Assembly (NCBI GenBank): GCA_028275425.1 | Contig: JAPWUT010000053.1 | Coordinates: 1 to 9,229 of the forward strand | DNA length: 9,229 nucleotides | Reading direction: 5' to 3' | Source: Anaerolineae bacterium | GTDB lineage: Bacteria > Chloroflexota > Anaerolineae > SpSt-600 | Part shown: positions 1-7,037 of the stretch, piece after piece | How the letters are laid out: each line of letters opens with the position of its first letter | Position numbering within the stretch: position 1 is the stretch's first letter | Program-made: the position numbers and the translations under genes | The notes under the pieces: model-generated | What the model saw: only the letters and a program-made list of their open reading frames with translations | The model's database searches: none | Told to the model about the DNA's origin: nothing

Positions 1-2
1 TG

Positions 3-92
3 CAGATGCCAGGACAGAAAGCTATCATCGTCTATGATGCAGCGCTACAGCCGTCAAAAGAAGAGCAAGGAGTAGGGTCTGCTCCTGGCTAA
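3..92 (+). CDS. Possible C-terminal tail of an upstream gene (partial)
   Basis: Frame 3 is open from the window edge to a TAA at 90-92 and reads as 29 residues, including GQKAIIVYDAALQPSKEE, a plausible hydrophilic protein end. The other two forward frames stop at 36 or 75 and read less like protein. An imperfect inverted repeat (64-72 with 82-90, 8 of 9 pairs) lies across the end of this frame but has no T-tract after it. The piece is too short to recognise a family, and it may not be coding at all. Confidence 0.3.
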   Translation, partial: QMPGQKAIIVYDAALQPSKEEQGVGSAPG

Positions 93-124
93 AGGAGTCC
101 AATTGCACTTTAGTGAGGTGAGAG

Positions 125-670
125 ATGTCTACTTTGCAACGAATAGCAAGCTTTTTCGGGCTTTTGTTTTTGGCAGCCTGTGTCCCTATGGGCCCGCGTA
201 CCTACAAGCATGAAGCTTTCACTTTTACTATCCCGGCCGGTTGGCAGACGATGGAAGAAGTCTTCGGTCAGTCTGCCTCATCAGGAAAGGAGTATTACGG
301 CCTCGGCGTGCAAACACTTGTGATGATACAGCATCCCCCTGGCCGGGGAAAAGGCAAGGCTTTCTTCGCAGTGGCCTCTTCCCCACTGCCAGAGGGCCAA
401 GACCTTGAAACCCGGTTCACACAAGCTTACCAAAGGGCTCTCCCCGAGCCTCGGGACGTATCAACCCGACGATTTGAACAGGGCAAGTTATCGGGTTACG
501 AGATTACCTACAAGCGTCCATGGGGCGAGCCCTGGTGGCAATTCCGCGACATCTGGCTGGAGAAGGATGGGGTAATCTATGTGCTTTCTTTCCATGCCTT
601 GCCTGGGTCGTTTGCAACCTACTCCGGCACCTTTGAGCAAATATTGAAAAGTTTTCAATTTAAGGATTGA
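125..670 (+). CDS. PsbP/DcrB-like lipoprotein
   Basis: This is a 181-residue exported protein of unknown exact function. Residues 1-18 form a short lipoprotein signal peptide with a hydrophobic core (FFGLLFL) and the lipobox LAAC, so Cys19 should be lipidated after signal peptidase II cleavage and the protein anchored to the outer face of the membrane. The mature part begins with FTFTIPAGW, a strand-turn opening seen in the Mog1/PsbP/DcrB-like fold, and ends with an alpha-helical TFEQILKSFQF segment typical of that fold (inference from pattern, not from a search). The start is the ATG preceded by GAGGTG at 115-120. The next gene, on the same strand, is also a lipoprotein; the 107-bp gap between them holds two inverted repeats. 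There are no recognisable catalytic residues. Alternative: a generic hypothetical lipoprotein. Confidence 0.8.
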   Translation: MSTLQRIASFFGLLFLAACVPMGPRTYKHEAFTFTIPAGWQTMEEVFGQSASSGKEYYGLGVQTLVMIQHPPGRGKGKAFFAVASSPLPEGQDLETRFTQAYQRALPEPRDVSTRRFEQGKLSGYEITYKRPWGEPWWQFRDIWLEKDGVIYVLSFHALPGSFATYSGTFEQILKSFQFKD

Positions 671-673
671 GGT

Positions 674-751
674 TACTGCAGGCCCCATAAGGGCAGAAGG
701 AGCCGGGGCTTTGCAGTAGGCTGAGGCCAGAAACACTGGGCCGCTTGGCCT
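674..751 (+). repeat. Two intergenic inverted repeats between lipoprotein genes
   Basis: The first repeat pairs 674-686 (TACTGCAGGCCCC) with 705-718 (GGGGCTTTGCAGTA): 5 + 7 base pairs around a small internal loop. The second pairs AGGCCA at 724-729 with TGGCCT at 746-751. Neither is followed by a T-tract, so they are not canonical intrinsic terminators. They may be RNA-stabilising or partial-termination hairpins between two co-transcribed genes. I see no convincing promoter in this gap, which favours read-through. Confidence 0.45.
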
Positions 752-777
752 GGTGATTACCAAAAGGAGGAGACGGA

Positions 778-1881
778 ATGAGCAAAAGATTAGCCTATAC
801 CGTTTTAGCAGTAACAGCCTTTGCCGTGACAACCCTGGCCTGCGGGGTGCTTACGCCAAAGGCCACCCCTAAGCCCTCTGAAACGCAAGCAACAGCTTTA
901 CCAATAGCCACGCCCCCTGCTACAAGCCAGCAGGGCACGCAAGTCTATGGAGGGACACCAACCACAGCCCCGGCCAAAGTAACTCCGACCGGCTTCCCAA
1001 AGCCTCCTTCTACAGCCCGCATAGCCTTTGACGCAACCGGCTGGACAGGGCCCGGTGCTTCAAGTGAAATCTTTGTCATGAATACGGATGGAACCGGCAT
1101 TACCGCTATCAGTAACTCCCGCGGCGATGACATGGAACCATCCTGGTCGCCAGACGGTAAACGCATTGCTTTCACAACTATGCGGGATGGCAACTGGGAG
1201 ATTTACGTCATGAATGCCGATGGTTCTAATCAGACTCGCTTGACGCACAGCTCAGAGTGGGAACTCAACCCCCGCTGGTCTCCGGACGGGAAGAAGATAA
1301 TCTTCTCCAGGGTCATCAAGCCTGGGCTTCTGGACATCTTCGTGATGAACGCGGACGGTAGCGGGGTCACTAATCTGACTAATACCCCCGATATCACTGA
1401 GGATTACCCGGACTTTTCGCCGGATGGGAAGCAGATCGTCTTCAGCCGTTATGGAGGGGGCATGGGGAAATCAGGCATTTACGTCATGAATGCGGATGGG
1501 ACCGATGTGCGCCCGCTCTTGGTTCCGGACCCAACCAAGGCTGGCCCCGTGCATCGTCCCAAGTGGTCACCGGACGGGAAATACATAGCATTTCACGGTC
1601 AGTTGGCAAGTTGTGCAGATGAAATTTACATTATGAAAGCAGATGGCACAGAAGTGCAGCGGTTAACATCACTTCCGCAGAGATGCGGCTTAGGTAACCA
1701 AGCTCCTTCATGGTCGCCGGACGGCAAGCAACTCGTCTACTTTTCCCACTTCCGTTTTGAAGGAAGCAATTGGGACATCTTTGTCATCAACGTAGACGGA
1801 AGTGGTGAAACGGCGCTGACGCATGGAATGACTAAATTAAACGCCGGAGGTAGGAATCCCGATTGGTCTTGGGCACCTTAG
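778..1881 (+). CDS. TolB/PD40-type beta-propeller lipoprotein
   Basis: This is a 367-residue surface lipoprotein. The signal peptide (1-21) ends in TLAC with Cys22 as the lipidation site. Residues 23-79 are a Thr/Pro/Ala-rich, low-complexity linker that would hold the domain away from the membrane. Residues 80-367 form a propeller: five WSPDG/FSPDG repeats start near residues 123, 167, 213, 263 and 312, alternating with six FVMN/YVMN-x-DG repeats at about 99, 143, 188, 235, 284 and 335. The final DWSW (362-365) is a degenerate sixth motif that probably closes the ring with the N-terminal strand RIAFDA (81-86), giving six blades. Cys279 and Cys303 lie in one blade and could pair. The start has a strong AAGGAGG at 764-770. 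PD40 propellers usually bind proteins or peptides; no enzyme domain is attached here. The ligand cannot be inferred from the neighbours. Confidence 0.9.
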   Translation: MSKRLAYTVLAVTAFAVTTLACGVLTPKATPKPSETQATALPIATPPATSQQGTQVYGGTPTTAPAKVTPTGFPKPPSTARIAFDATGWTGPGASSEIFVMNTDGTGITAISNSRGDDMEPSWSPDGKRIAFTTMRDGNWEIYVMNADGSNQTRLTHSSEWELNPRWSPDGKKIIFSRVIKPGLLDIFVMNADGSGVTNLTNTPDITEDYPDFSPDGKQIVFSRYGGGMGKSGIYVMNADGTDVRPLLVPDPTKAGPVHRPKWSPDGKYIAFHGQLASCADEIYIMKADGTEVQRLTSLPQRCGLGNQAPSWSPDGKQLVYFSHFRFEGSNWDIFVINVDGSGETALTHGMTKLNAGGRNPDWSWAP

Positions 1882-1896
1882 GTGAAGGAGAAGGAG

Positions 1897-1928
1897 GGGG
1901 GTACGGAACCTTCCCGTCCGTAACCCCC
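1897..1928. terminator. Hairpin between convergent genes
   Basis: GGGGGTACGGA (1897-1907) pairs with TCCGTA plus CCCCC (1917-1922 and 1924-1928), with A1923 bulged and a 9-nt loop. It sits in the 55 bp between the converging stop codons of the propeller gene and the VIT/VWA gene, so a bidirectional terminator is the natural reading. Neither side has a clear T-tract, so termination could be weak or Rho-dependent. Confidence 0.6.
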
Positions 1929-1936
1929 TACTCCCC

Positions 1937-4120
1937 TTAGTAACGTTTAAAAACTTTGCGGATCAGACGCAGGAAAGCATCAAGCAAGCCGGATTTCTGC
2001 TCCGGCTTAGCCAGCCCTTCTTCTACTACCTCATAAGCTTTGCCCCTTTCCACCACTATGACCCGCTTCCCTAAGGAAAAGTAGCGGCCAAGCTGGGGGT
2101 TTTCCGCCAGGAGACGGAAATAGGCTTCGCTACCGAAGGGCACCTTTACTACTTCCATCCTCTCAGGCTCAAAGGTTGTATCAATCCAAACCCCATCCTT
2201 CAAGATGAACGTTTTGCTCCCCACTTGCTTAACCTTTGCGCTGGCCGGAGATGGAGCAGGCATCACCGCTTCCTGGAGGTTTCTCTGAACCACGCTCTTC
2301 TGAACTTCAGCACCGCCGAAGGAAGCTTGAGGAGCCGTGGTCAGGCCAGGCATGAGCTTCCTCACCGCTTCCTCCCTTTCCTCTCGGGTTAAGACCTCCT
2401 CCTCCACCAGGAAAGAGGTGTAAGGGGTTATAATCCCATAGCGCAAGGAGAGGGACACGATTTCGTCTACGATTTCCTTGTTCTCCCCGTGAAGCCTTAT
2501 CTGCTCCATCAAGTAGCCTATGCGCCGCGAGGCCCAGAGCCTGGGGATGAATTCCTCCCCTCCCTTCTTGAGGAACTCAGCCTCCCAAGAGAATGCCTCT
2601 TCTTTCTCACCCCTCTTGCCCTTAAGGGTCACGGTGGCTTTGCCCCCCTCTTGATATCGCCCAACCACTACAAGCTGGGTGCCCGCAAAGAGGTCAGGCA
2701 ATGGATAGGGGTATAGGTCACGCACCCTGATTCCTTTGAAATCCAAGGCCACATCGGTAAGGACTGGGGAACTTATGCGGGAATAGAATGTAGAGATGGC
2801 AGCCTCTAAATCCTCACCCGGCCGCACGTAGGTGCTTATCCCCCTGTGTTCAGAGGCCAACTTATCCAGAAGGAAAGTATTGACATCGTCCCCAACGCCG
2901 AAGGTGAAAAGGCGGATGTTCTTAGGGGCCTTTTCCCCAACATCCTCCACTATCTGGCGGACATCAGTAACCCCAACCGTCGGCAAGCCATCGGTCAGGA
3001 AAAGTATGTAGGTTGGCCGGTCTTCTACTTGGGAGAGGGCTTCCATGAGGGCCTGGTAGATGTTGGTGCTTCCATGGGCCGAGAGTCCCTCCACAAACTC
3101 CAAGGCCTTTTCCTTTTCTGAAATTGGCGCGAGGGAATCGGCAAATAGAGATACTCCGGTGGAAAAGGCTAAAATGTTGAAGCGGTCCCCCGAGCCCAAG
3201 CGAGATAGGACAAACTTCAGTGCTTCTTTGGCTTGACGAAGCTTCTCCCCCTCCATGCTGCCGGAAACATCCAGCACGAATATCACATCCTTGGCTATCT
3301 TCTCTTCTTCCTGGCGGATAGCAGGCGAAAGGAAAAGGATGAAGAAGCCATCCTCATCTGCCGGCTTGTAGCTCAAAAGGTTAAGGCCTATATCCTCGGA
3401 GGAGAAAGAAAAGTAAAGGGCAAAGTCCCTGTCGGGTAGGACATTCTTCTCCTCGTATCCCACAACCGCCTTGTTTTCCCCGCTCCGCTCAATGCTGACT
3501 TTATGGCTTGGGGAGTAGATGAGCTTGAGAGGCTTTTGGGAAACGATTTCAACGCTTATGGCCACCTCCTCTATCGGCCTGGCGGAGAAGCGTTCTGTGT
3601 CCAAGGGGTAGATGTATTTAACGATTCCGCCCTCGTAGCGCAATAATTCGGTGTATTCAACCTGAATCCTCCTTTCGCCTTTGGGAGGGATGGGGAAAAT
3701 GCTGGCTTGGAAAGCATTCCGCCCAACATACTCCAAGAGAGCGGGGTCCTTGGATTTCCCCACGATTTCTTCGTAGATGCGGCGGGCTTCATCTTTCTTG
3801 AGGAGCTTGCCTTCAAGCTTCTTGCCATCAATATACATGGAAAAGGCCGAAATAGCTGCCTCCTCAGGGAAGGGGAAAACGTAAACCCCTTCCACCGGGA
3901 AAGGGTTCGGATTGTAGAAAAGCTGGTCAACCTTGGTCACGGCCACCTGGTCCCTTATGCTCACGTTAACCCTGTGATACTTTATCTCCAAGGTTGAAAT
4001 CGGGGGCATAGGAGGCTTAGGTGGGTAAGGGATGATGATTCCATCGGCCAGGACCGGCGAGGAGAGAAAGAGGAAAGCCAGTAAAACCAACCCTATAGCC
4101 CTAAAGACTTTCGCCCTCAT
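1937..4120 (-). CDS. Secreted VIT and VWA domain protein
   Basis: The protein has 727 residues from the chosen ATG at 4118-4120, which is preceded by GGAGGTG (4132-4126) at good spacing. An open frame continues to TTG at 4150, but that start has no ribosome binding site. Residues 1-25 are a Sec signal peptide with a likely VLA/D cleavage. A Pro-rich stretch (about 31-40) leads to a VIT domain (about 43-175), as in inter-alpha-trypsin inhibitor heavy chains. A von Willebrand A domain follows (about 277-450) with an intact metal-binding MIDAS site: DVSGS (Asp284, Ser286, Ser288), Thr352 in GSTN, and Asp377 in LTDG. The C-terminal region has the FILKDGVWIDT and VPFGSEAYFRLL blocks I associate with this bacterial family. 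There is no C-terminal membrane anchor, LPXTG or PEP-CTERM signal, so the protein is probably released or held by partners. It lies 51 bp downstream of pit on the same strand, probably in one transcript. Binding partner unknown. Confidence 0.9.
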   Translation of the reverse strand: MRAKVFRAIGLVLLAFLFLSSPVLADGIIIPYPPKPPMPPISTLEIKYHRVNVSIRDQVAVTKVDQLFYNPNPFPVEGVYVFPFPEEAAISAFSMYIDGKKLEGKLLKKDEARRIYEEIVGKSKDPALLEYVGRNAFQASIFPIPPKGERRIQVEYTELLRYEGGIVKYIYPLDTERFSARPIEEVAISVEIVSQKPLKLIYSPSHKVSIERSGENKAVVGYEEKNVLPDRDFALYFSFSSEDIGLNLLSYKPADEDGFFILFLSPAIRQEEEKIAKDVIFVLDVSGSMEGEKLRQAKEALKFVLSRLGSGDRFNILAFSTGVSLFADSLAPISEKEKALEFVEGLSAHGSTNIYQALMEALSQVEDRPTYILFLTDGLPTVGVTDVRQIVEDVGEKAPKNIRLFTFGVGDDVNTFLLDKLASEHRGISTYVRPGEDLEAAISTFYSRISSPVLTDVALDFKGIRVRDLYPYPLPDLFAGTQLVVVGRYQEGGKATVTLKGKRGEKEEAFSWEAEFLKKGGEEFIPRLWASRRIGYLMEQIRLHGENKEIVDEIVSLSLRYGIITPYTSFLVEEEVLTREEREEAVRKLMPGLTTAPQASFGGAEVQKSVVQRNLQEAVMPAPSPASAKVKQVGSKTFILKDGVWIDTTFEPERMEVVKVPFGSEAYFRLLAENPQLGRYFSLGKRVIVVERGKAYEVVEEGLAKPEQKSGLLDAFLRLIRKVFKRY

Positions 4121-4124
4121 CCCC

Positions 4125-4168
4125 GCACCTCCGGCTATGGTTTCCATCAATTAAGACGCCGGAGGAGC
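4125..4168 (-). promoter_or_regulatory. Hairpin burying the VIT/VWA ribosome binding site
   Basis: Read on the minus strand, GCTCCTCCGGC (4168-4158) can pair with GCCGGAGGTGC (4135-4125): 10 of 11 base pairs, eight of them consecutive, around a 22-nt loop. The 3' arm contains the whole Shine-Dalgarno GGAGGTG of the VIT/VWA gene. The 5' arm begins 3 nt after the pit stop codon, so a ribosome finishing pit would cover it. No T-run follows, which argues against an intrinsic terminator. The pairing is seen in the sequence; the role in translational coupling is inferred. Confidence 0.6.
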
Positions 4169-4171
4169 CTA

Positions 4172-5152
4172 TTATGTTCCGAGGCGAAGCAGGAGGGATA
4201 AGCCCCAAGCGATGAGAGCAGTTAAGGGGAAGGTTACAAGCCAGGAAAGAGCGATTTCCCTGAAGACTTTCCAGCGGACTTTGGAAAGCCTCTCGGCACT
4301 ACCGACACCGACAACAGCCGAGCTCACTACCTGAGAAGTGCTCACAGGCCCGCCAGTAAGGACTGCCCCAAGTATTACCCCCACGGAACTTAGCTGGGCT
4401 GAGAAGCCGTGAATGGGCCGAATCTTGTAGAACTTGCCACCTACGGTCCTCATTATCCTCCATCCCCCTGCTCCGACCCCAGCCGCTATGGCGGCAGCGC
4501 AGAGGAGCTTAATCCAACTGGGGATGAAGAAATCCTCGCCCCCTCTCATTCCCGCTAACGCCATGGCCATAACCCCGATTGACTTCTGGGCATCGTTGGA
4601 GCCATGGCTCAGGGCCAGCATCACAGTTGCAGCTATTTGTGCTCGCTTGAAAAGCAAGTTAACCCGCGGAGAAGCCCCTCTGGCCAGCCAAAGGGTTATC
4701 TTCATCAAGAAGAAGCCGCCAATGAAACCCAGAAGGGGGGATAGGAAAAGGGAGAGGACCACTTTGTATAGCCCGTAAGGCTTGACAATTGAAAGCCCTC
4801 CGCTGGCCACTGCGACCCCTATGATTCCCCCCAGCAAAGCGTGGGAAGAACTTGAGGGTATACCCTTGTACCAGGTTATCAGACTCCACACAATAGCCGA
4901 GGCCAAGGCTACGGCAAGGGCTTCAACCCGCATGGATTTTGGCTCTACAAGGTCGTGGCCTATGGTAGTGGCCACGGCTACTCCGAAGGCAAAGGGGGCA
5001 ACAAACTCGGCCAAAGCCGCAAGGGCTAAGGCCCTGCCTGGCCTGATAGCTTTGGAGGAGATGGCCAGCGCCACAATGTTGGCGCTATCGTGGAAACCGT
5101 TCAGAAAGGCAAAAATCAAAGCCAGCAGGAATACCGCCATAACTTTAGCCAT
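4172..5152 (-). CDS. pit: PiT-family inorganic phosphate transporter
   Basis: This 326-residue integral membrane protein is expected to import inorganic phosphate by cation symport, as in the PiT/PHO4 family. The N-terminal repeat carries GFHDSAN (19-25), the hallmark GF(H/N)DxAN motif, followed by PSSSSHALLGG (99-109). The second inverted repeat carries SHGSNDAQKSIGV (182-194) and PVSTSQVVSSAVVGVG (269-284). In that last motif the usual His after ST(T/S) is replaced by Gln. About ten hydrophobic helices are visible. The length fits the short PiT type lacking the large central loop of E. coli PitA. The gene often has a PhoU-like DUF47 partner, but none is present here; its downstream neighbour is the VIT/VWA gene. 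The ATG at 5150-5152 has no Shine-Dalgarno. A predicted promoter at 5180-5208 would give a leader of only about 20 nt. Confidence 0.93.
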   Translation of the reverse strand: MAKVMAVFLLALIFAFLNGFHDSANIVALAISSKAIRPGRALALAALAEFVAPFAFGVAVATTIGHDLVEPKSMRVEALAVALASAIVWSLITWYKGIPSSSSHALLGGIIGVAVASGGLSIVKPYGLYKVVLSLFLSPLLGFIGGFFLMKITLWLARGASPRVNLLFKRAQIAATVMLALSHGSNDAQKSIGVMAMALAGMRGGEDFFIPSWIKLLCAAAIAAGVGAGGWRIMRTVGGKFYKIRPIHGFSAQLSSVGVILGAVLTGGPVSTSQVVSSAVVGVGSAERLSKVRWKVFREIALSWLVTFPLTALIAWGLSLLLRLGT

Positions 5153-5181
5153 TGACTAAGAATTCAAAAGCATGGTAAAAT
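5152..5181 (+). promoter_or_regulatory. Predicted promoter of the DUF255 gene
   Basis: TTGACT (5152-5157) and TAAAAT (5176-5181) are separated by 18 bp and match the sigma-70 type -35/-10 boxes 5/6 and 5/6. The expected start site is near 5188, leaving a leader of about 33 nt with GGGAGG before the ATG at 5221. The -35 box begins on the first base of the opposite-strand pit start codon. Confidence 0.6.
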
Positions 5182-5208
5182 GCTACCGCAAAAACGCAAG
5201 CTTGTCAA
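5180..5208 (-). promoter_or_regulatory. Predicted promoter of pit
   Basis: On the minus strand a perfect TTGACA (5208-5203) is followed after 17 bp by TAGCAT (5185-5180), which matches the -10 consensus at 4 of 6 positions. The expected start is near 5173. Its -10 shares 5180-5181 with the -10 of the opposite promoter, so polymerase could probably occupy only one at a time. A small inverted repeat AGCAT/ATGCT (5169-5173, 5180-5184) covers the junction. Confidence 0.5.
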
Positions 5209-5220
5209 AGGGAGGAAGTA

Positions 5221-6993
5221 ATGCGAGTGCAATGGCGAGAGTGGGGGGAAGAAGCTTTCCGAGAGGCGCGAGAACAGGACAAACTAATCCTGCTCAGCAT
5301 CTCGGCCAGCTGGTGCCACTGGTGCCACGTTATGGACCGAGGCATCCCCGGTGACCCGGTCCATACCGGCACTTATTCAGACCCTGAAATTGCCGAAATC
5401 ATCAATACCCATTTCATCCCCATCCGGGTAGACACTGACCGCCGGCCCGACATCAATGCCCGCTACAACATGGGTGGGTGGCCAACTACGGCTTTCCTTA
5501 CCCCTGAGGGAGAAATCCTCTTTGGCGCCTCCTACATTCCGCCGGAACAGATGCGCCAAATCCTCCAACAGATACTCCAATATTACCGAAGCAACCGTGA
5601 GGAAATCCAGCGCAAGCTCCAAGAGATTACCAGGCGCCGAGAAGAGCTCGCCCGCCCGGTGGCGAGGGCCGGTGCTAAGCTTTCACGGTTAATAATCCTA
5701 AACCTGCTGGAGCTAATTGCCCGCGCTTACGACCCACTTTACGGTGGGTTTGGCAAAGCCCCCAAATTCCCCCAACCTGAAGTTAACCTTCTCCTAATAG
5801 TGGAATACGTCCAAAGCGGCCGCCAAAATGCAAAGCTTGCCGATATGGTCCAGCACACTCTCCGCACAATGGCAGACAGCGGGCTGTACGACCAAGTGGA
5901 AGGAGGGTGGTTCCGTTACTCCACCACACGCGATTGGAGCATTCCGCACTTTGAAAAGATGCTGGAAGACCACGCTCGCCTGATTCCGGTCTACTTGTAT
6001 GCTTCAGAAGTCCTTCGGGATGAAAGACTCAAGGAAGCGGCGATAAAAGGGCTGGAATATGTAAAGCGAACGCTCTACGAGCCAGAGCTGGGAGTCTTTT
6101 GGGGAAGCCAAGAAGCCGACGAAGAATACTACGCTTTATCCCTCAAAGAGCGGATGATGCGTCCTCCGCCGGCAGTAGACCGCACAATCTATACGAATTG
6201 GAACGCTCAGATGGCCTTAGCCTTGCTTATATCGGCCGATATGCTGGGCGATGCTCAACTACGAGAGATGGCCATCCGCAATCTGGACAGCGTTTGGGCA
6301 CTGGCTTTTGACCCCTCTACCGGTGCTCTCTACCATTACGTGGACATTCAGAAGAAGGGAGCGCTTAAGCTCCTTGGGGATCAAGTCCATTACGCCCGAG
6401 CAGCTCTGGCTGTTTTCCAGCGGACCGGAGAACGCCGTTTTCTGGAGCGAGCTATCAAATTGCGCCTGTGCTTGGAATCATCTTTAGCCGATTGGGAGGG
6501 CGGCGGCTTCTACGACCGCCCCGAGGAGCCACAAGCAATCGGAGCCCTGCGAATCCGGCAAAAGCCTCTGGAGGAAAACGCTTTCGCTGCAGAGCTTTAC
6601 CTAACTTTTCACGAGCTAACAGGCGACCAAAAGGCACGGGAAATCGCCGAGCGGACTCTCCTGGCCTTTGAACGCGAGTATATGAAGTATGGCTTCAACG
6701 CTGCCATTTACGGCTTAGCCGTCCATCGCGCTATAGCTGAACGAGCGCACATCTACGTAGTTGGCCCGATGGAGGAAGCGGCAACCCAAAGCTTGCTGGC
6801 CGCTGCCTGGCATGGCGACCCCTTTACCCGAACCGTAGTGCCTTTGGACCCCAAAAGCGATATGCAAACAATCCAGGCCTACGGTTTTTACACGGACGAG
6901 TTTCCCGTTGCGTACGTGTGTAAAGGTAACCGCTGCCTCTTCCCTGCCCGTTCCCCTGAAGAACTGGAGGAGCGGATTTCAGAAATTGCGTGA
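5221..6993 (+). CDS. DUF255/YyaL-type thioredoxin-domain protein
   Basis: The protein has 590 residues and appears cytoplasmic (no signal peptide). The N-terminal thioredoxin-like domain (about 1-135) has the active-site motif SWCHWCHVM with Cys32 and Cys35, and the conserved GGWPTTAFL containing the presumed cis-Pro88. The rest resembles the alpha/alpha-barrel of the YyaL/SPATA20 family, with GGFGKAPKFPQP (about 174-185) and SIPHFEKMLEDHARL (about 240-254). The C-terminal VCKGNRCLFPA keeps the family's two-cysteine end motif. The biochemical role of this family is not settled; a redox or sugar-processing role is often guessed. It is shorter than the typical 650-700 residues. It lacks the usual N-terminal block (SPYLLQHA-type) before the WGEEAF segment and has an insertion after CHWCHVMDR. 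The start is fixed by GGGAGG at 5211-5216. It is monocistronic, between a predicted promoter and a terminator. Confidence 0.9.
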   Translation: MRVQWREWGEEAFREAREQDKLILLSISASWCHWCHVMDRGIPGDPVHTGTYSDPEIAEIINTHFIPIRVDTDRRPDINARYNMGGWPTTAFLTPEGEILFGASYIPPEQMRQILQQILQYYRSNREEIQRKLQEITRRREELARPVARAGAKLSRLIILNLLELIARAYDPLYGGFGKAPKFPQPEVNLLLIVEYVQSGRQNAKLADMVQHTLRTMADSGLYDQVEGGWFRYSTTRDWSIPHFEKMLEDHARLIPVYLYASEVLRDERLKEAAIKGLEYVKRTLYEPELGVFWGSQEADEEYYALSLKERMMRPPPAVDRTIYTNWNAQMALALLISADMLGDAQLREMAIRNLDSVWALAFDPSTGALYHYVDIQKKGALKLLGDQVHYARAALAVFQRTGERRFLERAIKLRLCLESSLADWEGGGFYDRPEEPQAIGALRIRQKPLEENAFAAELYLTFHELTGDQKAREIAERTLLAFEREYMKYGFNAAIYGLAVHRAIAERAHIYVVGPMEEAATQSLLAAAWHGDPFTRTVVPLDPKSDMQTIQAYGFYTDEFPVAYVCKGNRCLFPARSPEELEERISEIA

Positions 6994-6998
6994 AATTA

Positions 6999-7029
6999 AA
7001 TCGCCGGGGGTCCGAAGCCCCCGGCGATT
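6999..7029. terminator. Bidirectional terminator with UUCG loop
   Basis: AATCGCCGGGGG (6999-7010) pairs perfectly over 12 bp with CCCCCGGCGATT (7018-7029), loop 7 nt. In the minus-strand RNA the loop contains C(UUCG)G, a hyperstable tetraloop, with one bulged A. The hairpin is followed by TTTAATTT, so it is a good intrinsic terminator for gdhA. For the + strand DUF255 gene the stem is the same but the T-tract is missing. It lies between converging stop codons only 44 bp apart. Confidence 0.88.
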
Positions 7030-7037
7030 GGCCTGCT

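Noticed and set aside
11..38. AGGACA and TATGAT, a possible promoter for the first lipoprotein gene
   Set aside because: The -10 is good but the -35 is weak, the spacing is 16 bp, and it lies inside a possible coding tail at the window edge.
64..90. Imperfect hairpin (8 of 9 pairs) near the left edge as a terminator
   Set aside because: It has no T-tract and overlaps the stop codon of only a tentative reading frame.
1027..1875. Repeated WSPDG-coding DNA as a tandem repeat or recombination array
   Set aside because: The repeats are diverged at the nucleotide level and are fully explained by the blades of a beta-propeller protein.
2489..3997. Several + strand open frames opposite the VIT/VWA gene
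   Set aside because: All are shadows of a gene with intact VIT and VWA motifs on the other strand.
4121..4150. N-terminal extension of the VIT/VWA protein to TTG 4150 or ATG 4147
   Set aside because: It has no SD and would put ten extra residues before a normal signal peptide, whereas ATG 4120 has GGAGGTG at correct spacing.
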